Shown: positions 24,711-32,425, numbered from the stretch's first letter. The stretch is 36,291 bases of DNA from Brachybacterium nesterenkovii (GCF_900163655.1 NZ_FWFG01000110.1:1-36291); one strand, 5' to 3'. Notes: a model not told the origin generated them from the letters alone. Numbers and translations: made by a program.

Positions 24711-25610
24711 TCAGCGCATCGCTCCGAAGGGCCCGGACGGCATGCGACGGGCCATGTCCTCGAGCCGCGCGATCCGCTGCTCCATCGGCGGGTGCGTGGA
24801 GAACAGTCCGCTCACGCCCTCGCCGGGGCGGAAGGGACTGGCGATCATGAGGTGCGAGGAGTTGACGATCTCCTGCTCGGGCCGCAGGGGCCGCGCGGCG
24901 ACGCCGCCGGAGATCTTCGCGAGGGCGGAGGCCAGCCCCAGCGGGTCCCCGGTCAGGCGCGCCCCGTCCTCGTCGGCGTCGTACTCCCGGGTGCGCGAGA
25001 TCGCCAGCTGGATCAGCGAGGCGGCCAGCGGCGCGAGGATCATGGCCGCGAGCGCGCCGATGATGCCGCCGCCCTCCCGGTCGCGGCCGCCGCCCGCCCA
25101 CAGCGCCATCTGCGCGAGAGAGGTGATGATGCCCGCGATGCCCGCGGCCACCGAGCTGGTGAGGATGTCCCGGTTGTAGACGTGCATGAGCTCGTGGCCC
25201 AGCACGCCGCGCAGCTCGCGCTCGTCCAGCATCCGCAGGATCCCCTGCGTCGCGCAGACGGCGGCATGCCGCGGGCTGCGCCCGGTGGCGAAGGCGTTGG
25301 GCTGCTCGGTGGGCGAGACGTAGAGGCGGGGCATCGGCTGTCCCGCCTCGCGGGCGAGCTCCTCGACGATCGCGTGGAGGCGAGGGGCTTCCTGGCGGCT
25401 CACCGGGACGGCGCGCATGGCGCGCAGAGCGATCCGGTCGGAGTTCCAGAAGCTGATGAACGTCCCGATGAGGCCGATCAGCGCGAAGATCCAGACGAAC
25501 CGAGCGCTGCCGTCCCCGATCAGCCAGCCCAGGGCCAGCAGGACGCCCCACAGCGCCCCGAACAGCGCCGCCGTCTTCACGGTGTTCATCGCTCCGCGGC
25601 CCATCTGCAC
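24711..25610 (-). CDS. htpX: Membrane zinc metalloprotease HtpX homologue (M48)
   Basis: An M48 membrane protease involved in quality control of membrane proteins. Two N-terminal membrane helices (about 14-33 and 40-58) precede the zinc site GHELMHVYNRD and the third ligand Glu in SRTREYDADEDGARLTGDP; a second hydrophobic pair flanks them. It ends in STHPPMEQRIARLEDMARR, a family motif. The start is uncertain: GTG at 25610 follows GGGAG by five bases (299 residues), while ATG at 25604 and 25589 are also possible. It lies after the T7SS genes but behind two hairpins and has its own promoter-like element, so it need not be functionally linked. Confidence 0.9.
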   Translation of the reverse strand: MQMGRGAMNTVKTAALFGALWGVLLALGWLIGDGSARFVWIFALIGLIGTFISFWNSDRIALRAMRAVPVSRQEAPRLHAIVEELAREAGQPMPRLYVSPTEQPNAFATGRSPRHAAVCATQGILRMLDERELRGVLGHELMHVYNRDILTSSVAAGIAGIITSLAQMALWAGGGRDREGGGIIGALAAMILAPLAASLIQLAISRTREYDADEDGARLTGDPLGLASALAKISGGVAARPLRPEQEIVNSSHLMIASPFRPGEGVSGLFSTHPPMEQRIARLEDMARRMPSGPFGAMR

Positions 25611-25690
25611 CCCGGCTCCCTTCCGCACCCCGGCGTCCTTCGTCCACGCGGCGAGGGCGGGCGCGCACCCGTCCTGCCTGCGTGGCGGCC

Positions 25691-25717
25691 AGTGTACGAG
25701 CGGTTCCGGACCGTCAG
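25691..25717 (-). promoter_or_regulatory. Promoter-like element for htpX
   Basis: On the reverse strand CTGACG (25712-25717) and TACACT (25691-25696) are 15 bases apart, about 85 bases before the gene. The spacing is short. Confidence 0.35.
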
Positions 25718-25738
25718 CTGGGCGTCCCGGACGCACCG

Positions 25739-25799
25739 CGGCCCCGCAGCTGCGAAGGAGGCTGCGGGGCCGTCGGGCCTGGGGCGCTCGGAGAGCGCC
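25739..25799 (-). terminator. Tandem hairpins ending the WXG100 pair
   Basis: GGCGCTC/GAGCGCC (25783-25799) lies three bases after the WXG100 stop, followed by the perfect 12-base-pair CGGCCCCGCAGC stem (25739-25772). Confidence 0.7.
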
Positions 25800-25802
25800 G
25801 GC

Positions 25803-26072
25803 TCAGTTCTGGTTCGAGGTGTCGTCCTGCTCGTCCGCGTGGGTGTTCAGGTCGGTCGACTTGGTGTTGTACAGGTCGGTCACCTGGGCGACGATGCCGC
25901 CGACGTAGCTGGTCCAGTCGCCCTTGAAGGTGTCGGCGTCGGGGCCGACCCACTCGACGCCCTGCACCTGGCCGGTGAGGGTCTCGAAGAGCTCCTGCGT
26001 CTGGGTGCCGGCGTTCTTGATCGCCTCAGCGGTGTCGCGCCCCTGGTCCGGGTTCATTCCCTTGAAAGCCAT
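25803..26072 (-). CDS. WXG100-family protein (T7SS substrate), 89 residues
   Basis: A small helical-hairpin protein of the EsxA/CFP-10 superfamily. Its WXG turn reads VEWVGPDAD (W41), flanked by two amphipathic helices. Such proteins form four-helix-bundle dimers and are exported by the FtsK/SpoIIIE-type ATPase of T7SS. The C-terminus (DLNTHADEQDDTSNQN) is acidic and lacks a YxxxD/E export motif. The ATG at 26072 follows AAGGGG by nine bases. It lies 50 bases after another WXG100 gene, so the two probably form the heterodimer. It begins with KGMNP like its neighbour. Confidence 0.92.
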   Translation of the reverse strand: MAFKGMNPDQGRDTAEAIKNAGTQTQELFETLTGQVQGVEWVGPDADTFKGDWTSYVGGIVAQVTDLYNTKSTDLNTHADEQDDTSNQN

Positions 26073-26122
26073 TGTTCAATCCCCTTCGTGTGATGTGAGT
26101 TCGTGGTGGAGGCGGACCCGGC

Positions 26123-26380
26123 TCAGGCGGAGGCCTGGCGCTGCTGCTGGGCGTTGGTGGTCAGACGCTGGGCGAGCTCGGTGCCCTGGCGCACGAGGTC
26201 CTGGACCTGGGAGCCCAGGTCCTCGAACTCGGAGACGTAGCGATCACGGTCCTCACCGGTCCAGTCGAGGCCCTCGAGGGCGTCGCGAGCGGTGTTGTAG
26301 AGCTGCGTGGCCTGGTCAGTGGCGTCCTGGACAGAGGTCGCGAGCTGCTCGACGGCCTCCGGATTCATGCCCTTCTTCAT
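26123..26380 (-). CDS. WXG100-family protein (T7SS substrate), 85 residues
   Basis: WXG turn LDWTGEDRD (W39) between two helices; N-terminus MKKGMNPEAVEQLATSVQDA. The C-terminus is Gln/Ala-rich and has no YxxxD/E motif. The ATG at 26380 follows GGAGGGG; the longer frame upstream crosses the promoter element and is not coding. It is first in a two-gene WXG100 unit with a palindromic element 132-154 bases upstream. The EsxA/EsxB-like partner role is inferred. Confidence 0.92.
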   Translation of the reverse strand: MKKGMNPEAVEQLATSVQDATDQATQLYNTARDALEGLDWTGEDRDRYVSEFEDLGSQVQDLVRQGTELAQRLTTNAQQQRQASA

Positions 26381-26511
26381 GGTTACCCCTCCGTGTGTTC
26401 GTTGGTGTTGCTCTCGGTCCCACCGACCGGGAGCTCCGCGGCGTCGCGCCGCTTCCTCGATCCCGTCCCTCGGTGATGGCTCCAGATTAGGGAGACGCGG
26501 GCCACAGGGCG
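26381..26511 (-). other. Leader and promoter of the WXG100 pair
   Basis: TAATCT (26484-26489, reverse strand) is a good -10 about 105 bases before the first WXG100 gene. The leader contains GCGGCG/CGCCGC (26438-26452) and CGGTC/GACCG (26415-26429) hairpins. No gene is seen between 26381 and 26732; the rest of that gap holds the palindromic element and the terminator listed separately. Confidence 0.45.
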
Positions 26512-26534
26512 ATGGGGACAACTCCCCATGTGGA
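26512..26534 (-). promoter_or_regulatory. Palindromic T7SS element, copy 1
   Basis: On the given strand ATGGGGA, four bases (CAAC), TCCCCAT, then GTGGA. The inverted repeat is perfect over seven bases per arm. It lies exactly 22 bases upstream of the TAATCT -10-like hexamer of the WXG100 pair, where an activator or repressor would sit. Copy 2 at 27875-27897 matches at 21 of 23 positions. Confidence 0.65.
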
Positions 26535-26705
26535 TCACCGTGCTTCCGCCGCTCCTCGCCTATCCCGGCCCATGCCGCAAAGAAACACCTCTGACCTGCG
26601 GTGACGCTTCGATCAGGACCGGCGGCGGCCAGCGCTCCGCGACTCCTCCACACCCCGCGGAGCCGGACGTTCACCGGTCCGACGCTCTGCGGTCATCAGC
26701 GGTTC

Positions 26706-26722
26706 ACCGCGCCGAGCGCGGT
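26706..26722 (-). terminator. Hairpin after the 159-residue gene
   Basis: ACCGCGC/GCGCGGT with a three-base loop, 10 bases after the stop at 26733. Confidence 0.45.
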
Positions 26723-26732
26723 CAGGGCGCGA

Positions 26733-27212
26733 TCAGGGGATGTCGATCCGGACGGAGTCCTGCATGCCCCGGATGATCTCGATCTGCGTGTCAGCCCGCT
26801 CGGCCCCGCAGCTGCCGACCACCTCGACCACGTCGGTGGCGCTCCCCCGGTCCAGCACGCAGTACCGGGATGCCTGGACCACCGTGTCCGCGCCCGCCTG
26901 CGTGTACCCGTACTCGCTCGCCAGCCAGCTGCGCCCTGCGATCTCGAGCTCGCCCGTCCCCAGGTCCTCGTGCGCGGGCAGCTCGGCTGTGCGCCGCGCG
27001 AGATCAGCGGCGACCGAGGACAGCTCCGTGCCGGCGGCGGCCCGCTGGACGCTCACGACGAGATTGGTGCGGAAGCCCGCGTCGCGCGCGGGCTCGGCCG
27101 CTGCGATCTGGACGCCGGGGACGGTGAGGATCTCCCAGCCGTCGGGGAGCGACAGGGAGATCCGCGGCGGGCCGGGCAGCTCGGCGCTCGGATACGTGAC
27201 TGTCGTGGGCAT
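26733..27212 (-). CDS. Small T7SS-linked protein of unknown function, LpqN/PsbP-like by appearance
   Basis: A 159-residue protein with no signal peptide or membrane segment. RISLSLPDGWEIL near the N-terminus, FRTNLVVSVQRA, the Gly-rich RSWLASEYGYTQAGA and DVVEVVGSCG form an alternating strand pattern like LpqN/Mog1/PsbP-fold proteins, several of which occur beside actinobacterial T7SS genes. That assignment rests on my reading of the pattern and is weak. The ATG at 27212 follows GAGGAG at 11 bases; a GTG at 27254 is an alternative. It lies between two WXG100 units and has its own promoter-like element and direct repeats, so it may be a T7SS accessory protein or chaperone. Confidence 0.7.
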   Translation of the reverse strand: MPTTVTYPSAELPGPPRISLSLPDGWEILTVPGVQIAAAEPARDAGFRTNLVVSVQRAAAGTELSSVAADLARRTAELPAHEDLGTGELEIAGRSWLASEYGYTQAGADTVVQASRYCVLDRGSATDVVEVVGSCGAERADTQIEIIRGMQDSVRIDIP

Positions 27213-27244
27213 CTCGCAGAGTGCTCCTCGGGTCGGTGGCGCCC

Positions 27245-27250
27245 AAGATA
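27245..27250 (-). promoter_or_regulatory. -10-like element of the 159-residue gene
   Basis: TATCTT on the reverse strand lies about 33 bases before the ATG, with the 15-base direct repeats starting 20 bases further upstream. The -35 is poor, which would fit an activated promoter. Confidence 0.4.
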
Positions 27251-27270
27251 CCAACCCCGCGATCCGTCGT

Positions 27271-27305
27271 CCTCGGTTCTGCGGCAGGGCCCTCGGTTCT
27301 GCGGC
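27271..27305. repeat. Pair of 15-base direct repeats, 20-base spacing
   Basis: CCTCGGTTCTGCGGC occurs at 27271-27285 and 27291-27305. The 20-base spacing is two helical turns, so a dimeric regulator could bind both on one face. Confidence 0.75.
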
Positions 27306-27326
27306 GGTCTGCGGCCCCGGATGCGC

Positions 27327-27420
27327 GAGCCCCCGTCGGCGGCGAACCGCTCCCCGGAGGGCGGAGCCGAGTTCTCGGTCCGGTATCCGGGGAGCAGTCC
27401 GACGGTGCCGACGGGGGCTC
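27327..27420 (-). ncRNA. 94-base nested stem-loop (structured 3' element or small RNA candidate)
   Basis: Three nested stems: 14 pairs (27327-27340 with 27407-27420), 9 pairs GCTCCCCGG/CCGGGGAGC (27349-27357 with 27387-27395), and an apical stem CGGA-g-CCGAG with CTCGG-TCCG closing on TT. All pairs are perfect apart from one bulged G in the apical stem. It is far larger than the other terminators here and lies 48 bases after a WXG100 stop. It could be a terminator, an mRNA-stabilising 3' end or a processed RNA. Confidence 0.45.
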
Positions 27421-27430
27421 CGTCCCCTCA

Positions 27431-27457
27431 GGCGTCCTCCCGGCCGGGAGCGACGCC
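27431..27457 (-). terminator. Hairpin directly after the third WXG100 gene
   Basis: GGCGTC and GACGCC flank the perfect palindrome CTCCCGGCCGGGAG, 11 bases after the stop at 27469. Confidence 0.6.
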
Positions 27458-27468
27458 GCGGGGAATGC

Positions 27469-27735
27469 TCAGGAGGAGGCCGCGTCCTGCTGCGCCGCGT
27501 TCGACTCGGCCGTGGTGCCGAGCTCGCCGACCGACTGCGAGATCTCCTGGAGGGCGGGGACCATTTCGCCCTCCCACTGCGAGCGGAAGCGATCGGCGTC
27601 CGGTCCCGTCCAGTCGACCTCCGCGAGGCCCGCGGTGAGCTCGTCCTTGATGCCCGTGATCTCCTCGGAGGCGTCGGCGAGCATCTGCGCCATGCGGCGG
27701 ACCTCCTCGACGGCCATGCCCTTCGTCGCGTTCAT
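27469..27735 (-). CDS. WXG100-family protein (T7SS substrate), 88 residues
   Basis: WXG turn VDWTGPDADRF (W43) between two helices; the start MNATKGMAVEEVRRM shares the KGM element with the other two WXG100 proteins. The tail NAAQQDAASS has no YxxxD/E motif. The ATG at 27735 follows GGGAAGGGAACC; the longer frame to 27885 runs through the promoter. It is a single-gene unit directly downstream of the EssC-like ATPase, with its own palindromic element, -10-like hexamer and hairpins. As a lone WXG100 it may be a homodimer, or pair with a protein encoded elsewhere. Confidence 0.92.
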   Translation of the reverse strand: MNATKGMAVEEVRRMAQMLADASEEITGIKDELTAGLAEVDWTGPDADRFRSQWEGEMVPALQEISQSVGELGTTAESNAAQQDAASS

Positions 27736-27846
27736 GCTGGTTCCCTTCCCCTGCGCCAGTCCCTGCGGTTCCGCTCGGCCCCTGCCCCGGCGAGGGCGGG
27801 CGGCCCGGCCCGGCCGACGGCCGACCCCGCGTTCGATGTCCTCGTC

Positions 27847-27852
27847 AGCGTA
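27847..27852 (-). promoter_or_regulatory. -10-like element of the third WXG100 gene
   Basis: TACGCT on the reverse strand, 112-117 bases before the ATG. It is exactly 22 bases from palindromic element copy 2, the same distance as at copy 1. Confidence 0.45.
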
Positions 27853-27874
27853 GGGCGCGCCGCGGGCCGCGGAC

Positions 27875-27897
27875 ATGGGGAGCACTCCCCATGTGGA
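27875..27897 (-). promoter_or_regulatory. Palindromic T7SS element, copy 2
   Basis: On the given strand ATGGGGA, four bases (GCAC), TCCCCAT, then GTGGA. The inverted repeat extends to nine bases per arm (CATGGGGAG/CTCCCCATG). It differs from copy 1 only at two central bases and lies 140-162 bases upstream of the third WXG100 gene. Confidence 0.65.
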
Positions 27898-27918
27898 CGG
27901 ACACCGGTGTGGAGGAAA

Positions 27919-27932
27919 CGCCGAGGACGGCG
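27919..27932 (-). terminator. Short hairpin after the EssC-like gene
   Basis: On the reverse strand CGCCG-TCCT-CGGCG is followed by TTTCC, a small intrinsic-terminator-like structure 36 bases after the stop at 27968. Confidence 0.4.
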
Positions 27933-27967
27933 CATCGGGAGCAGGAGCGTGCGCACTGACCTGTCCG

Positions 27968-30900
27968 TCAGCCGGTCACCTGCGCCACCTGCACCTTGAC
28001 GGCGCGTCCGGACGCGACGAGGAAGCCGCGGCCCGGCGGGAAGTCCTTCTGGCGCACGCGCCCGAGCGGCGTGCCCAGCAGGGTGTCGCCGTCGCCGTCG
28101 GACGGCTGCAGCAGCAGGCCGCGGCGGCCGGACTTGAAGGGCTTGGCCAGCTGGTAGGCCTGCGACCAGGTCGACGACTCGTTCTCGCCCACGACGAACT
28201 GGCCCTCCCGGGTGGCGGCGCGGATCAGCTTCTCCAGATCGTTCTCGGCGCCCGTCCCGGTGAAGTCCGCGACCCCGTCGATGAACAGGGCGAGGCGGCC
28301 CTCCGGGACGGCGCCGGCCTCGATCGTCTGGGTCAGCTGCTGCGCGAGCGCGCGCACCTGCTCCGGATCCGAGGCCTCCACGTCCCAGACGGCATCGCCC
28401 GTCAGCGGCGTCCGGCGTGCCGAGAAGCGGACCAGGCGCATCGGCACCTCGAGCGCGCGCAGCCCGGTGGCGAGGGTCAGCTGGGCCGTCGTGCGGCCCG
28501 CCCCGATGGGCCCGGAGATCATGAACGCGCCGCGCGGCTCGAAGGCGAGCTCCGCCATCGTCTCGTCGGCCAGGCCGAGCACCGGCTGCCCGTCCACCAG
28601 CGGCCGCAGGCCGGACAGCTCGACGCGCTCGGGCAGGGGCGCCACCGGAGGCGCCTGCGCGACCCCCGCGCGCCGCATCGCCGCGGCGAGCTTGGAGACC
28701 TCGCGCGACTGGATGGCGACGTTCGCGTCGCCGCCGTGCACCGCGATCTGGACCTCGTGCCCCTCGAGGATCGCCCGGCCGGGGGGCGAGGAGCCGTCGA
28801 GCACGTCCTTGGTCTCCCCGAACATCCCGTAGTCGTCGGCCGAGGCCATGCGGTGGATCAGGCGGCGCTGGATCGACGAGCCCAGCGACGCCGGCACGGC
28901 GTTGGGCCGGTCGCCCGTGACGATCACGTGCACGCCGACGGGACGGCCGTCCGTCGCGATCTGCACGAAGGTCGTGAACCACTTGGCGAGGTTGGAGTAG
29001 TCGTAGGCCTCGCGGAAGGCGGCCATGCCGTCGACCAGCAGCAGGATGCGCGGGGTCTCGGGCGCGCTCGCGAGGCGGCGGTACTCGGTCACCGAGCCCG
29101 CACGCACGCGCGCGAACTCCTTGGCGCGGTCGTCCACGATCTGGCGCAGGGTCCGCAGGAGGCGGATCACCCGCTCCTCGTCGTCTCCCGGGATGATCGC
29201 GCCGACGTGCGGGAGCTCCTCGAGCATCGTCAGGCCCGAGGCCCCGAAGTCGAGGCCGTACACGTGGACCGGCCCGCCGCGGACCGTCGAGGCGGCGGCG
29301 ATCGCGATGGTCCGCAGGGTCGTCGACTTGCCCGAGCCGCCGGTGCCGTACACGGCCATGTTCCCGTCGCGGTCCGGGACGTAGGAGACGGTCGGCTGCG
29401 CCTGGTCCTCGGGGACGTCCATGACGCCCAGCAGCAGCTCCTCGTCGGTGCGCCGGGTGGGCAGGCGCGACAGGTCGTAGGCGGCGGCGAGCTCCGACAG
29501 CCACGGCTTGCGGGGCGCGGGCACGCCGGCGTCGTCGGCGGCCCGCGTGATGGTGCGGACCATGCGGGAGATGTCGTTGGGCCCCGGGTCCTTGACCTCG
29601 GTGACGACGGGCCGCGGGATGTCCCAGGCCTCGCCGGTGCCGAAGGCGCGCTCGACGATGTCGATCCGGGCGCGCTCGGGCTCGTCGGTCGTCCAGCCGC
29701 CGGCGTAGCCGGTCTGGAACGTCGCGATGCGGCCCGGCCCCGTCTTGGCGGCCGCGCGCCCGGGGATCCCCGGGTCGAAGTGCGCGGCCATCTGGTCGCC
29801 GAGGATGTCCTTGGAGTCGGCCTCGTCCGCCATCCGCAGGGCGATGCGCAGGTTTGTGTTGGCCCGCAGGTTCTCCTTGATGACGCCCGCGGGGCGCTGG
29901 GTGGCCAGGATCAGGTGCAGCCCGAGCGAGCGCCCGCGCGCCGCGACGTCCACGACGCCGTCGACGAACTCCGGGATCTCCTTGGCCAGGGCCGCGAACT
30001 CGTCGACGATGATGATCAGGCTGGGCGGGCACTCGGGGTCGCCCGTGCGCTCGAGCGAGATCAGGTCCTTGGCCTTCTTCCGGTTCAGCAGGTGCTCGCG
30101 GTAGTGCAGCTCCGCGCGCAGCGACGTGAGCGCTCTGCGCACCAGGTGCGGGGACAGGTCGGTGACCAGGCCGACCGCGTGGGGCAGCGTGATCGCGTCG
30201 GCGAAGGCGGCGCCGCCCTTGTAGTCGACGAACAGGAAGGTGACCCGGTCGGGGCTGTGCGCGGTGGCCATGCCCATCACCCAGGCCTGCAGGAACTCGG
30301 ACTTGCCGGCGCCCGTCGTGCCGCCCACCAGGGCGTGCGGGCCCTGCGTGCGCAGGTCGAGCGAGAACGCGTCGGTGCCGTCGTGGCCGATGAGGCCGCG
30401 CAGGTTCCCGTCGTGGCTGCGGCGCACGGGGGCGCCGCCGTCGCGCGGGGTCAGCGAGCCGTTCTCCTTCCAGCGCTCCACGATCGCCGTCGGGTCCTCC
30501 GCGAGCTCGGTGCCCGCGAGCTTGAGCCAGTTGATCGACCGCGGCAGGTCCGAGTCGTCGTCGATCGGCACGCCCGCGTCGACCAGGGGCGCCAGGTGGC
30601 GGGCGACCCCCGTCGCGACGTCCACCGACACCGTCTCGACGGTCACCGGGTAGGAGCGCTCGCCGCGCCGCACATGCCCCGAGCTCGCGCCCTCGACCGC
30701 GGCGTCGACCGAGACGTAGGTGCGGCATGCGGCCGGGAGGGCGGCGACGTCGGCGGCGCACCACAGGACGTGCACGCCGACGTCCGGCCCGCGCTCGGCG
30801 ATGCGGACCAGGCGGGCCCGGTCCACGGGGGCGTCGTCCTCGACGACGAGCACGAGCGACGGGGTCACGGGCTCCGCGGGCTCCTCGGGCGGGTCGGAGA

Positions 30901-32425
30901 CGTCGATCGTGAGGGGGCGTCGCAGCTGCGCCGGGGCGCCCTCGCCGCGCTGCTCGATGAGCTCCTCGATCCGGGAGATGAGCGAGATGCCCTGCAGGCG
31001 CGTGGATGCGAGGTGGTCGCCCGGCAGCGGCGAATGCGGGCTCGAGGTGTGCGGCAGCCACTTGAGCCATTCCCAGTCGGCCAGGCTCGTGCTCGACGTG
31101 ATCGCCGCCAGCGCGACGTCCGCCGGCGAGTGCAGGCCCGCCAGCTGCATGAGGATCCCGCGCGCGGTCCCGGCGGCCTCTCCCCCGGCCCCGGCCACGC
31201 CGATGCTGCCGCACTCCCGCAGATCACCGACGATCGGCACGCCCGCGATCTGCGAGTACTCCTCCTGCATGTCGAGCAGCTCGTCCCAGAAGCGAGCGAT
31301 GCAGTTGTTCTCGTTGGGCAGATCGATGCCCACCCGCGAGGGCGCGATCCCGATACCCAGGCGCACCGTGCCGAAGGCGTCGTGCTCCGGGCGGTGGGTC
31401 CACAGCAGGCGCCCGAGGCGGAACGCCGAGTCGACCGTGTCGGCGGCGCCCGGCGTCTCGACCAGGCGCACGGCGCGCTCGAGCTGCTGGGCGGCCGCGA
31501 CACGTCGCTTGAGGGAGGCCATGCCCTCGCCGAACTTCTCGATCTGCCGTTCGAGGTCCTTCTTCTGCTGGTAGCGGCGGTTCATGTATCCGGCGCCCGC
31601 CATCAGCGGCATCATGAACACGAACATGAGCGAGCGCGGCGAGCCGGTGAGCATGAACATGAACGCGCCCATGAACAGCGGGGCGAACAGCATGAAGATC
31701 GGGAACACCTGCGGGTTCTGCTCCCGCGGCGGCTCCGGCGCCCGCAGCGGCCGGTAGGGGAAGCGCGGCACCACGCGGGGCGAGCGGTTGAACTGCACCA
31801 CCGGCGAGGACGGAGCCGCCCCGCCGGGCCGGTGCAGCAGCACCACGGCGAAGGACGTGTCGCCGATCAGGACCGTGTCCGCAGGGCCCATCACGGCACG
31901 CTCAACGCGCTCCCCCGCCATGACCACCCCGTTGGCGGAGTGGAGGTCCACGACCTCCACCGTGTCCGCGACGTTCACGCGGCAGTGGCGCCGGGAGAGC
32001 GCCGGGTCGGGGATGCGGATGTCGACGTCGCCCTCGCGCCCGATCGTGGTCGCCCCCGTCGGGAGCGGGAACTCGCGGCCCTCGGCAGGACCGGACAGCA
32101 CGCGCAGGAGCGCGACTGCCGGCCCGCGGGCCTCCTCGCGGGTCGAGTACTGCGTCGAGGAGCGCGCGATCGAGACGACGCTGCCCGATCGCAGACCCGC
32201 CTGGATCAGGTCGATCTCGCGGTCCAGCGCCCGCACGCCCGTCGGCCCCGCCCCGGGGTCCTGGATCTGCAGGGTCAGCCCCTCGGGCGCCTGCACCCCG
32301 GCGCGCATCGGGTCGGCGAGGTACAGCGCGGTGGCGACGTCGGCGACGGTGGCGGTCGCGTCGGCCATCACCTCGAGGTCCGTCAGGCGGTCCTCGGGGC
32401 GGCGCAGGGTGAGCTTGATGCGCAT
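27968..32425 (-). CDS. T7SS motor ATPase of EssC type: FHA domain, two membrane helices and three FtsK/SpoIIIE domains
   Basis: A 1485-residue membrane ATPase that should drive WXG100 export. Residues 1-95 form a ubiquitin- or FHA1-like domain and 118-195 a canonical FHA domain (IGREGD, LSRRHCRV, HSANGVV). Two membrane helices follow at 241-259 and 264-280, then a helical linker and three ATPase modules. Domain 1 is complete: Walker A GGTTGAGKS (701-709), Walker B IIIVDEF with the catalytic Glu, and ATQRP (841-845). Domain 2 has GTGGSGKST (1027-1035) but LLLVDGM, lacking the Glu. Domain 3 has GPIGAGRTT (1305-1313), with Arg for Lys. The FHA head and single-chain layout match Firmicutes EssC rather than split mycobacterial EccCa/Cb. 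No clear ribosome binding site is close to the ATG. FHA binding of phospho-Thr links it to the kinase upstream. Confidence 0.93.
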   Translation of the reverse strand: MRIKLTLRRPEDRLTDLEVMADATATVADVATALYLADPMRAGVQAPEGLTLQIQDPGAGPTGVRALDREIDLIQAGLRSGSVVSIARSSTQYSTREEARGPAVALLRVLSGPAEGREFPLPTGATTIGREGDVDIRIPDPALSRRHCRVNVADTVEVVDLHSANGVVMAGERVERAVMGPADTVLIGDTSFAVVLLHRPGGAAPSSPVVQFNRSPRVVPRFPYRPLRAPEPPREQNPQVFPIFMLFAPLFMGAFMFMLTGSPRSLMFVFMMPLMAGAGYMNRRYQQKKDLERQIEKFGEGMASLKRRVAAAQQLERAVRLVETPGAADTVDSAFRLGRLLWTHRPEHDAFGTVRLGIGIAPSRVGIDLPNENNCIARFWDELLDMQEEYSQIAGVPIVGDLRECGSIGVAGAGGEAAGTARGILMQLAGLHSPADVALAAITSSTSLADWEWLKWLPHTSSPHSPLPGDHLASTRLQGISLISRIEELIEQRGEGAPAQLRRPLTIDVSDPPEEPAEPVTPSLVLVVEDDAPVDRARLVRIAERGPDVGVHVLWCAADVAALPAACRTYVSVDAAVEGASSGHVRRGERSYPVTVETVSVDVATGVARHLAPLVDAGVPIDDDSDLPRSINWLKLAGTELAEDPTAIVERWKENGSLTPRDGGAPVRRSHDGNLRGLIGHDGTDAFSLDLRTQGPHALVGGTTGAGKSEFLQAWVMGMATAHSPDRVTFLFVDYKGGAAFADAITLPHAVGLVTDLSPHLVRRALTSLRAELHYREHLLNRKKAKDLISLERTGDPECPPSLIIIVDEFAALAKEIPEFVDGVVDVAARGRSLGLHLILATQRPAGVIKENLRANTNLRIALRMADEADSKDILGDQMAAHFDPGIPGRAAAKTGPGRIATFQTGYAGGWTTDEPERARIDIVERAFGTGEAWDIPRPVVTEVKDPGPNDISRMVRTITRAADDAGVPAPRKPWLSELAAAYDLSRLPTRRTDEELLLGVMDVPEDQAQPTVSYVPDRDGNMAVYGTGGSGKSTTLRTIAIAAASTVRGGPVHVYGLDFGASGLTMLEELPHVGAIIPGDDEERVIRLLRTLRQIVDDRAKEFARVRAGSVTEYRRLASAPETPRILLLVDGMAAFREAYDYSNLAKWFTTFVQIATDGRPVGVHVIVTGDRPNAVPASLGSSIQRRLIHRMASADDYGMFGETKDVLDGSSPPGRAILEGHEVQIAVHGGDANVAIQSREVSKLAAAMRRAGVAQAPPVAPLPERVELSGLRPLVDGQPVLGLADETMAELAFEPRGAFMISGPIGAGRTTAQLTLATGLRALEVPMRLVRFSARRTPLTGDAVWDVEASDPEQVRALAQQLTQTIEAGAVPEGRLALFIDGVADFTGTGAENDLEKLIRAATREGQFVVGENESSTWSQAYQLAKPFKSGRRGLLLQPSDGDGDTLLGTPLGRVRQKDFPPGRGFLVASGRAVKVQVAQVTG

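Noticed and set aside
26530-26538. DnaA box in the TGTGGATCA part of element copy 1
   Set aside because: It matches the consensus imperfectly, is not kept in copy 2, and no dnaA or origin features are near.
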